From Alphaproteobacteria bacterium (GTDB taxonomy: Bacteria; Pseudomonadota; Alphaproteobacteria; RF32; CAG-239): a DNA stretch of 5,382 nt. The notes beneath the pieces were generated by a model. That model was not told the DNA's origin. It did not search any database and worked only from the letters and a program-made list of their open reading frames with translations. The stretch is from assembly GCA_017964705.1 (NCBI GenBank), contig JAGCRL010000262.1, forward strand, positions 1 through 5,382, read 5' to 3'. The stretch's first letter is position 1. Every line of letters starts with the position of its first letter. Below are positions 1 through 5,183 of this stretch, in pieces. Position numbers and translations under genes: made by a program.

Positions 1-201
1 ATCCGGAGTATGATTTAAAATATTTTCACCACGTATAACCGAAACAACACCATCTGATGATAAAAACAAAACGACGGTGTAATCATCATAAGGAAGATGA
101 AAATCAACTTTCTCTACAGAAAGTTTTTTCAAATCTACAGCTTTAATAAAATATAGCTCAGAAGAAAAAGCAATATTTTGTAAAAATTTCTTTGTCTGCA
201 T
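1..201 (-). CDS. Unrecognised protein, N-terminal 67 residues only
   Basis: An open frame starts at ATG (199-201) and runs leftward without a stop through position 1, so the C-terminus lies outside the window. A GAGG ribosome binding site (207-210) sits 5 bases before the start, and a plausible promoter lies just upstream, so I take it as a real gene. The visible part begins MQTKKFLQNIAFSSELYFIK and later reads DDYTVVLFLSSDGVVSVIRG, which looks like alternating beta strands of a small globular domain. There is no signal peptide or membrane segment. It is transcribed divergently from the glycosyltransferase at 371. I do not recognise the family and give no function. Confidence 0.7.
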   Translation of the reverse strand, partial: MQTKKFLQNIAFSSELYFIKAVDLKKLSVEKVDFHLPYDDYTVVLFLSSDGVVSVIRGENILNHTPD

Positions 202-220
202 ACTAACCTCGGTTAAGCCG

Positions 221-248
221 AATATATCAAAAAAGAAGCTCAAGACAA
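221..248 (-). promoter_or_regulatory. Candidate promoter for the left-edge gene
   Basis: On the minus strand a -35-like TTGTCT (243-248) is followed after 16 bases by a -10-like TATATT (221-226). Transcription would start near 214 and give a leader of about a dozen bases holding the GAGG ribosome binding site. In AT-rich DNA such matches also arise by chance, so this is a position-supported guess. Confidence 0.4.
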
Positions 249-260
249 TAAGTATATCAA
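223..260. repeat. Direct repeat TATATCAA spanning a promoter
   Basis: The octamer TATATCAA occurs at 223-230 and again at 253-260, 30 bases apart, close to three helical turns. The copies lie on either side of the candidate -35 box of the leftward gene, with the first overlapping its -10. This arrangement would suit a regulator binding two sites on one DNA face, but the word is AT-rich and could recur by chance. Confidence 0.25.
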
Positions 261-316
261 GCTATCCACATTTTTGTTAATTAATAGAAAATGGTGTTAA
301 TAGCCGGAAAATAAGG

Positions 317-344
317 TTGCAAGAAACCGATAAACTTTTAATAT
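317..344 (+). promoter_or_regulatory. Candidate promoter for the GT-B glycosyltransferase
   Basis: TTGCAA (317-322) and TAATAT (339-344) are separated by 16 bases. Transcription would begin near 350, giving a leader of about 20 bases that contains little more than the AGGAGA ribosome binding site. The place is right for the gene starting at 371, and no better candidate was found in this gap. Confidence 0.45.
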
Positions 345-357
345 AGTAAAAAAGCAT

Positions 358-363
358 AGGAGA
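358..363 (+). promoter_or_regulatory. Ribosome binding site that fixes the start at 371
   Basis: AGGAGA lies 7 bases before the ATG at 371 but only 4 bases before the in-frame TTG at 368. The normal spacing and the better codon both favour ATG 371, making the protein 353 residues long. Confidence 0.8.
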
Positions 364-370
364 TATATTG

Positions 371-1432
371 ATGAAACCGCTAAGAATAGTTCATTGTGCT
401 AATTTTAACACTGTTCGTTTGAAAGGGTGTTATATGGCCTCTATGGGATACAAGTTAAACAACGGCTTAATAAGGTTAGGTCATCAAGTAATGTGCTATA
501 GTGATCGCGATATGTCTCGTCTGTATGGCATAATGGGTAAAAAGATTTTTTTAAGTAACAAAAAAAATAACGAAAATTTCAAAAGATTTTGCTTAAATTT
601 AAAACCTGATATCATTTTATTTGGGCACGCAGATGTTATTAGCGCTCAAACAATTGCAGAAATCAGAGCCGCTCTTCCGCATGTTCAAATTGTTCAATGG
701 AATGTAGATCCCATAAATCCCGAGGTGGAAAGTGGACGACATAACATTAAAAACATAATATCAAAATTAGATGTTGTAGATTATACCCTCATAACCACAG
801 GGGATAAAAATTTATTTAACGTATTTAATCCTCAAAAGCATAAAATTGGTTTTATACCTAATCCGGTTGATAAATCGATAGAAACAGCCAAGGTGTTTGA
901 AAACGAAAATCCTATGTATGATGTCTTTTTTGCTTCATCACCGCAAGTTCTAAGAGATCTTTGTGGAGAGCTTGTTGCGCCTGCTGATGTTGCCACACTT
1001 TTAGAACAGAATTGTCCTCAAGCAAAGTTACATTTTCCCCGCATAAATGCTCCTTCGGTGGATGGTGTTGAATATTTAGAGAAATTAGCTCAATCAGCAA
1101 TGGTTCTAAACCTATCGCGTACAAACGATTATTTATATTCATCAGATCGCATGGCGCATGCCATGGGAAACGGTTGTTTAGCTCTTATAGATCGTCGCAC
1201 AGGATTTAATAAACTTATATCAGAAGACGAAGCCGGTTTTTACAGCACAAAAGAAGAAATGATCGATAAGATAAATTTATTTATCAAGTATCCGCAAAAA
1301 AGAATGGAAACAGCACAAAAGGGGTGGCTAAAATATCACGAATTATTTTCCGAAACAAAAATTGCCGCCTATTTATTATCACTATTAGATGGCAGTTTCA
1401 AACCGCAAGATTATCCGTTTTCATCAATATAA
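371..1432 (+). CDS. GT-B-fold glycosyltransferase (CgeB / glycosyl transferases group 1-like)
   Basis: Probably transfers a sugar from a nucleotide-sugar donor onto a surface glycan or lipid acceptor; donor and acceptor cannot be read from the sequence. The 353-residue protein has no signal peptide or membrane segment and should be cytoplasmic. The N-terminal half looks like a Rossmann domain: strand LRIVHCANF near residue 4, helix GYKLNNGLIRLGHQV (26-40), then PDIILFGHADVI (79-90) and VQWNVDP (108-114). The C-terminal half has the donor-side signature SSDRMAHAMGNGCLALIDRRTG (257-278), resembling the R-x-x-E/H-x-x-x-x-G region of group 1 transferases, followed by a helical tail with YPQKRMETAQKGWLKYHELF typical of this group. 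Length and layout fit CgeB-like or PF13524-type enzymes. It stands alone as a short-leader transcript with an intrinsic terminator at 1465-1490. The family call is firm, the substrate unknown. Confidence 0.82.
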   Translation: MKPLRIVHCANFNTVRLKGCYMASMGYKLNNGLIRLGHQVMCYSDRDMSRLYGIMGKKIFLSNKKNNENFKRFCLNLKPDIILFGHADVISAQTIAEIRAALPHVQIVQWNVDPINPEVESGRHNIKNIISKLDVVDYTLITTGDKNLFNVFNPQKHKIGFIPNPVDKSIETAKVFENENPMYDVFFASSPQVLRDLCGELVAPADVATLLEQNCPQAKLHFPRINAPSVDGVEYLEKLAQSAMVLNLSRTNDYLYSSDRMAHAMGNGCLALIDRRTGFNKLISEDEAGFYSTKEEMIDKINLFIKYPQKRMETAQKGWLKYHELFSETKIAAYLLSLLDGSFKPQDYPFSSI

Positions 1433-1434
1433 CA

Positions 1435-2379
1435 TCAAGGTTTTGGACGCAACACATTATCTAAGGCTAAAAAGCGATTAGCCATTTTTTCCAGCAGTTT
1501 AAAATTAGGCTGAGTTTTAAATAACTTAGCTAAAATATAACGTATAAAATCATATGTAAAATAGGGGGCTTTCAAATTCTTTTTAACATATTTCCAATTA
1601 GCTGAAAGTGCTTTAAGATAAACCGTAGCTGCAACATCTTTATCCAAGCTGTCATAAAAATCACGTAACAAATAATAATGAGCCAAAAAACGATCATGAT
1701 CAAGTTGTACATTATTTTTGCTCAAATTATTTGTTTCTTTCGGCACCAAAACCACTTCAGCATGGATTTTAATAATACCATCAGCCAGTCTTGCCGCTCT
1801 TAAAGGAATACTTTCATCTTGAATAAACACACGCGTATCAGCACCGCCGGCATTTTGTAAAATTTCTCGACGGATAAGTTGTCCCATACGCGTGTAACGT
1901 CCCTTCAAAACTGTTCGCAATGCATCTTTATTATAATCAACATCAAACTCGTCTGGCATTTTTCTATGGCATAGTTCCATCGGTTCGAGTCCGGTCTTCT
2001 TAAAATAACCGTAAACAATGTCAGCCTGATGTTTTGTCGCTAACTTGATCATCTTCTCGGTAGAATCAAGTGGCAAAACATCATCAGAATCAAGCATTCT
2101 CACCCATTCACCTTGAGCAAGTTCAATCCCTTGATTAATTGTAATGGAAATTCCCTGATTTTTCTTTTTGGTAATAATCTTAACGTTTTTAATGTTTTTA
2201 GTTTTCTCACGAATAATCTCTACGGAACGATCTTTAGAAACATCGTCAACAAAAATAAATTCCGGATTTTTAAGTCCGGTTTGATTAAGAAGTGCTTCCA
2301 AAACGGCCGGTAAATAATATTCTTTATTATAAACCGTCATTACAAAAGAAACATCAATTTTTTCGTCTTTATTAGTCAT
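1435..2379 (-). CDS. Family 2 (GT-A) glycosyltransferase
   Basis: An inverting GT2-type enzyme expected to move a sugar from a UDP- or dTDP-sugar to a cell-surface glycan; the exact sugar is unknown. In the 314-residue protein the GT-A core is clear: SFVMTVYNKEYYLPAVLEAL (11-30), nucleotide-binding VDDVSKDRS (44-52), NQGISITINQG (74-84), the metal-binding DxD region LDSDD (96-100), and QDESIPLR (187-194) at the place of the usual ED catalytic-base motif. The last 90 residues are helical and basic (KYVKKNLKAPYF, YILAKLFKTQ), perhaps for acceptor or membrane contact; there is no clear transmembrane helix. The start at 2377-2379 has only a weak Shine-Dalgarno, but the next Met (14) lies inside the first core strand and would break the fold. 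It follows the lipoprotein gene by 68 bases on the same strand and may be read with it. Its stop is TGA, 2 bases from the stop of the convergent gene. Confidence 0.9.
   Translation of the reverse strand: MTNKDEKIDVSFVMTVYNKEYYLPAVLEALLNQTGLKNPEFIFVDDVSKDRSVEIIREKTKNIKNVKIITKKKNQGISITINQGIELAQGEWVRMLDSDDVLPLDSTEKMIKLATKHQADIVYGYFKKTGLEPMELCHRKMPDEFDVDYNKDALRTVLKGRYTRMGQLIRREILQNAGGADTRVFIQDESIPLRAARLADGIIKIHAEVVLVPKETNNLSKNNVQLDHDRFLAHYYLLRDFYDSLDKDVAATVYLKALSANWKYVKKNLKAPYFTYDFIRYILAKLFKTQPNFKLLEKMANRFLALDNVLRPKP
1465..1490 (+). terminator. Intrinsic terminator for the GT-B gene, inside the convergent GT2 coding sequence
   Basis: GGCTAA (1465-1470), a 7-base loop AAAGCGA, and TTAGCC (1478-1483) form a perfect 6-bp stem followed by A and six T (1485-1490). 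This is a standard rho-independent terminator on the plus strand, 32 bases after the stop of the glycosyltransferase. The same bases on the minus strand encode MANRFLAL near the C-terminus of the GT2 protein, so the sequence does double duty. Confidence 0.7.
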
Positions 2380-2411
2380 TGTATTACACTAAAAACAACT
2401 ATCACAAGCAT

Positions 2412-2439
2412 AAAATAAATTAAAAAAATAATAATGCAA
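2412..2439 (-). promoter_or_regulatory. Weak candidate promoter for the GT2 gene
   Basis: On the minus strand TTGCAT (2434-2439) and TATTTT (2412-2417) are 16 bases apart in the 68-base gap before the GT2 start. The gap is almost pure A/T and shows no GC-rich hairpin that would end the lipoprotein transcript, so read-through is at least as likely as a separate promoter. Confidence 0.22.
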
Positions 2440-2447
2440 CAATAAAA

Positions 2448-3182
2448 TTAAAATTTCATACGTTTAATTTCTTCACCATTTTTATATGTTGATAAACCAA
2501 TCAAATCACCTTTTTCATTAAATTCTTTGAACTGTCCGTGAAGTTTGTCATTATGGCGAAAAGCAAGAGTTTTAGGTTTATTGTTTTTGAAATAAGAATT
2601 AGCCGGTCCTTCACGTTTTCCGTTCACATATTCCGTATAGTTGATTAAATGATTATCAACAGTAAACATCCTGGCCGTTCCATGCAGCTTATTTTTGCGA
2701 TAAGTCATCGAACTTTTAACGGAACCGTTAGGATAATATTCTTCAAACACCCCATGTTTAAGCCCATGTTTATAACTGCCTTTTTGGCGCAAATCTCCGT
2801 TTTTATAATAACCGATTTGGCCACCTTCCAATTTACCGTCAGCATAATTCAAAACATCATTTTCCTGTCCGTTATTATAATAACTGATAGTTTTTCCGTC
2901 AGGCACGCCTTTATGATATCTGGCCATTAATATTAAGTGCCCTTTTTTATTAAAAGCCTTATAGATTCCATCTAGCTTTCCGTTTACATAATGAGCTTCT
3001 TCTTCTAGTTGCATTTTCTTACTATGTTTTTGGTAAATACCGGTAATAGGGCGATGATAAGCATCAACGCGTAAATCATTTTCTTCAATAGAAGTTGTAT
3101 CATTATAAAGCGTAGTCAGTTGTCCTACCTGACAAGCCGAAAGAGAAAACACTACCAAACAGGTAAATATTATATTTTTCAT
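2448..3182 (-). CDS. Lipoprotein with eight MORN-type (YwqK-like) repeats
   Basis: A 244-residue predicted envelope lipoprotein. The signal peptide is MKNIIFTCLVVFSLSAC, with lipobox L-S-A-C placing the lipidated cysteine at residue 17. After a short linker the rest of the protein is MORN_2-type repeats of the form Y-x-N-G-K-x-x-G-x-x-x-x-Y-x-x-N-G. The key glycine recurs at 48, 72, 96, 120, 144, 168, 192 and 216, exactly 24 residues apart, with aromatic Y at 65, 89, 113, 137, 161, 185 and 233. Known relatives are the YwqK or 'toxin-antitoxin system YwqK family antitoxin' proteins, a name with little functional support; such repeats make elongated beta structures that probably bind partners or glycans at the surface. 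The frame continues upstream to a Met at 3236, but that start would bury the signal peptide and lacks a ribosome binding site. It shares a divergent promoter region with the Rossmann protein gene. Exact role unknown. Confidence 0.88.
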   Translation of the reverse strand: MKNIIFTCLVVFSLSACQVGQLTTLYNDTTSIEENDLRVDAYHRPITGIYQKHSKKMQLEEEAHYVNGKLDGIYKAFNKKGHLILMARYHKGVPDGKTISYYNNGQENDVLNYADGKLEGGQIGYYKNGDLRQKGSYKHGLKHGVFEEYYPNGSVKSSMTYRKNKLHGTARMFTVDNHLINYTEYVNGKREGPANSYFKNNKPKTLAFRHNDKLHGQFKEFNEKGDLIGLSTYKNGEEIKRMKF

Positions 3183-3189
3183 TTTGTAA

Positions 3190-3196
3190 TCCTTCC
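3190..3196 (-). promoter_or_regulatory. Ribosome binding site that fixes the lipoprotein start
   Basis: GGAAGGA on the minus strand lies 7 bases before the ATG at 3180-3182. Together with the lipobox it decides for this start over the in-frame ATG 18 codons upstream. Confidence 0.85.
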
Positions 3197-3263
3197 AAAT
3201 ACAAAATCTTGTAACTTTAAATAAATTAAAAAACATTTAAAGCTATATTGTGGCAAACAAAAA

Positions 3264-3269
3264 ATTATA
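3264..3269 (-). promoter_or_regulatory. Possible -10 box of the lipoprotein gene
   Basis: A perfect TATAAT lies on the minus strand about 80 bases before the lipoprotein start. No good -35 hexamer is found at the expected distance (the bases there read CCTATA). If used, the promoter would abut the -35 box of the rightward promoter at 3271-3276, so the two could not be occupied together. Confidence 0.28.
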
Positions 3270-3270
3270 C

Positions 3271-3298
3271 TTGCTAAATAGCGTGATATAGGTATAAT
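3271..3298 (+). promoter_or_regulatory. Promoter of the Rossmann protein gene
   Basis: TTGCTA (3271-3276), a 16-base spacer and a perfect TATAAT (3293-3298). Transcription would start near 3305, giving a leader of about 30 bases with the AAGGGG ribosome binding site at 3323-3328, 6 bases before the ATG. This is the best sigma-70-type match in the window. Confidence 0.6.
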
Positions 3299-3334
3299 AA
3301 CAGAATATAGAGCCTTTTTTCTAAGGGGATTGGT

Positions 3335-4081
3335 ATGAAAAAACAAAAAGTATGTTTAGTAACCGGCGCAGCAGGAACAATCGGTCAACATTTGTTGTCT
3401 CATTTGGTTTCCTCCGGATACAAGGTTCTAGCATTAGGGGAAGTAACCGATTCGTTTTTTCCCGAAGTTTTAAAAAATAAAAAAATAAAAATCACTACTG
3501 CACTGCCAATTTCAGCAGAACAATATAAAAAATATGACATTCAATTTTGTTTTGGTGATATGGGTGACATATCTTTTTTGGCATCAATATTTTCTGCCGC
3601 AGACAAAGGTAATATTGAGATAGAATTTATAATTCATTTATCTGCCCATAAGTTAAGTCAAAAACGTTCTCCTGCCGCATATCATCCTGAAAGCGGAGAT
3701 ATGGTGAATATGCTAGAGATAACGCGTGCTTATTGGCAATCTCATAAAAAGATTATGAAAGGCTTTTTCTATGCGGCAGATACAGGCAATCGTTTTGAAA
3801 AATCCATTGAAAAAATGATTAAAAAATTACAAGAAAAAGAATGTTTCCCCATCATTGTTTATCACACTCATCCGCTTTCAGATATTGTTGGACGTTATCA
3901 TGGCAAAACTTCGCTTGCCTCGCTTTATCGTTTTATATCGCCGATAAAAACACCTCTAACTTCCATGAAATGGAAAAAAGATGCCGATGATGAATTAGGT
4001 TATATTGCAGGCTTAAAGCAAGCCATTTCTAAGGTTTTGGATCAAATAAAAAAGTGCCAAGAACCTTGTTTAGATAAATAA
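3335..4081 (+). CDS. NAD(P)-binding Rossmann protein, extended SDR / sugar epimerase-like, probably lacking the catalytic YxxxK
   Basis: The 248-residue protein begins with a textbook dinucleotide-binding fold: CLVTGAAGTIGQHLLSHLVSSGYKVLAL (7-34) with the GxxGxxG motif at G11, G14 and G17. FGDMGD (73-78) fits the adenine-side acidic motif, and FIIHLSAHK (98-106) the HLAA strand of extended SDRs such as UDP-sugar epimerases and dehydratases. MVNMLEITRAYW (123-134) matches the helix normally written N-x-x-G-T-x-N-x-L-E. After FFYAAD (144-149), where family members have the catalytic Ser-Ser and then YxxxK, this protein reads TGNRFEKSIEKMIKKL with no YxxxK. FPIIVYHTHP (171-180) resembles the following core strand. 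The usual C-terminal sugar-binding domain is missing: 248 residues compared with about 310-340. It may bind NAD(P) as a sensor or have a diverged reaction. It has its own promoter and converges on the kinase gene, with 4 bases between the stops. Confidence 0.75.
   Translation: MKKQKVCLVTGAAGTIGQHLLSHLVSSGYKVLALGEVTDSFFPEVLKNKKIKITTALPISAEQYKKYDIQFCFGDMGDISFLASIFSAADKGNIEIEFIIHLSAHKLSQKRSPAAYHPESGDMVNMLEITRAYWQSHKKIMKGFFYAADTGNRFEKSIEKMIKKLQEKECFPIIVYHTHPLSDIVGRYHGKTSLASLYRFISPIKTPLTSMKWKKDADDELGYIAGLKQAISKVLDQIKKCQEPCLDK
4031..4067. terminator. Long imperfect hairpin at the convergent gene ends, possible terminator
   Basis: AAGGTT plus TTGG (4031-4040) can pair with CCAA, a bulged G, then AACCTT (4057-4067), forming a 10-bp stem around a 16-base loop, just inside the end of the Rossmann protein gene. 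On the plus strand it is followed only by GTTT. On the minus strand a smaller CAAG/CTTG hairpin in the same place leads, four bases later, to six T, which could weakly end the kinase transcript. Neither is a convincing intrinsic terminator. Confidence 0.25.
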
Positions 4082-4085
4082 TATT

Positions 4086-5183
4086 TTATCTTTCAAATCC
4101 GGAAGCTCTTTTCATCATAATCGCTTGGTTATTATTTGCCTCATTAAATAATGTCTCGCCATGATAGTTCTCACGTACCAATTTATCTATGTCTGATACC
4201 GCCATTTTAGCGGCATCAACTTCGCTTTTACACGGCGCATAAATATCATTATCATAGCGATATCGCATATTTTGTTCAATTTTATGAAGTTGCATATTAA
4301 TGGTAATCACTTCATCCGGTCTTAATAAGCGGTGTTCTTCTTTAAAGATAACTTCTTGCACATTATCAAGATGAGGAAGTCTGGAATCATATAAAAGTTC
4401 ATTACGCCGATTAAGCACCATCAAATCAACATTTTGAGGATGTTGTTTTTGAAAAGTGTTAATTTTATCAATCATAGACGGCAACATTTGTACAACGCGT
4501 CCGAAATATTCACGAGAAACAAGTCGCGGATAAAGTTGTTTATTATGAAAAATAATTTGGTCATATAGTGTTGCACTGCGATAGATATTGCTCAAATAGG
4601 CAATTTCCTGTGGTACAGCCATATAAATAGCACAAGGTTTGTAACCATAATGAATAGCTTTAAGTGCATTGTTATTAAAATCACCGCCGGCCCCCATAGA
4701 ACCGATAGAAAGGACAGATCTTTTACCTGCCGCCAAAGAAAGGTCTAAAATCGTGCGAACATAATCAATCGTAACTCCGGCAAATCTTTCGCATTCATCA
4801 ATATGTCCACCTTTCAAATATTCAAACAAATGCGGGAACAAGTCGCGATGATTATCTTTATCGATAATATTAAACGGCAGACAATCTTCATCATGAGCAA
4901 ATCTATCAATTAATTTTTGCGTCATAACAGATTTTCCTGCTCCCGGATATCCCCAATAAACTGCCAGGCGCTTCACTTTAGCCGGCCTGCTTTGATTATT
5001 GGTTTCCATAAATTTAATAATAGCATTATCATAGTTTGTCTTTGCATTTTTTTCTTCTTTTTCCAATATTGCTTTAACTTCTTCATCACTAAAACGCACA
5101 CTCTCATTTGTTTTTAAGTTATCCAAATAATTTAGTAACCCATCGGTTTTTTGCAGTATTTGCTCTTTAATTGTATTGCTCAT
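4086..5183 (-). CDS. Zeta-toxin-like P-loop kinase
   Basis: A 365-residue predicted cytoplasmic kinase of the zeta/PezT superfamily; characterised members phosphorylate UDP-GlcNAc at the 3'-OH and block cell-wall synthesis. Walker A is GYPGAGKS (78-85). NIIDKDNHRDLFPH (105-118) matches the I-D-x-D-x-x-R/K catalytic-aspartate motif. GYKPCAIYMAVPQEIAYLSNIYR (180-202) parallels the zeta strand GYxxxxYxMAVPxxxxYLxxIxR, and YPRLVSREYFGRVVQMLP (218-235) aligns with the second-arginine helix, making R202 and R220 the likely phosphate-binding arginines. VLNRRNELLYDS (256-267) matches the distal NRxGxxLY strand. The zeta I-E-G-T glutamate appears as LSIGS (158-162), so a substrate-side acid is missing. 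It has about 70 charged helical residues before the P-loop and about 95 after the core. The start has GGAGGG 6 bases upstream and overlaps the stop of the HAD gene. No epsilon-type antitoxin is visible. The family is secure, toxicity unproven. Confidence 0.85.
   Translation of the reverse strand: MSNTIKEQILQKTDGLLNYLDNLKTNESVRFSDEEVKAILEKEEKNAKTNYDNAIIKFMETNNQSRPAKVKRLAVYWGYPGAGKSVMTQKLIDRFAHDEDCLPFNIIDKDNHRDLFPHLFEYLKGGHIDECERFAGVTIDYVRTILDLSLAAGKRSVLSIGSMGAGGDFNNNALKAIHYGYKPCAIYMAVPQEIAYLSNIYRSATLYDQIIFHNKQLYPRLVSREYFGRVVQMLPSMIDKINTFQKQHPQNVDLMVLNRRNELLYDSRLPHLDNVQEVIFKEEHRLLRPDEVITINMQLHKIEQNMRYRYDNDIYAPCKSEVDAAKMAVSDIDKLVRENYHGETLFNEANNNQAIMMKRASGFER

Noticed and set aside
262..270. CTATCCACA, one base from the DnaA box TTATCCACA
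   Set aside because: A single isolated near-match with no companion boxes, no dnaA/dnaN genes and no AT-rich 13-mer array; expected by chance.
560..567. Run of eight A inside the GT-B glycosyltransferase gene, a possible slippage or phase-variation tract
   Set aside because: Runs of this length are common in such AT-rich DNA, the frame is intact, and nothing else points to phase variation.
912..1142. Minus-strand open frame of 76 codons
   Set aside because: Lies wholly inside the well-supported GT-B glycosyltransferase gene and encodes a low-complexity, His- and Gln-rich sequence with no ribosome binding site seen.
1380..1420. GCAGTT / AACCGC hairpin as a terminator for the GT2 gene
   Set aside because: It needs a wobble pair, has a 3-base loop and is not followed by a T tract on the minus strand.
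3183..3236. 18-codon N-terminal extension of the lipoprotein to an upstream in-frame Met
   Set aside because: It would hide the signal peptide and lipobox and has no ribosome binding site, while the downstream ATG has GGAAGGA at ideal spacing.
4072..4091. Inverted repeat AGATAAA / TTTATCT between the convergent stop codons
   Set aside because: Seven nearly all-A/T pairs with no following T tract would make too weak a hairpin for termination; most likely base composition.
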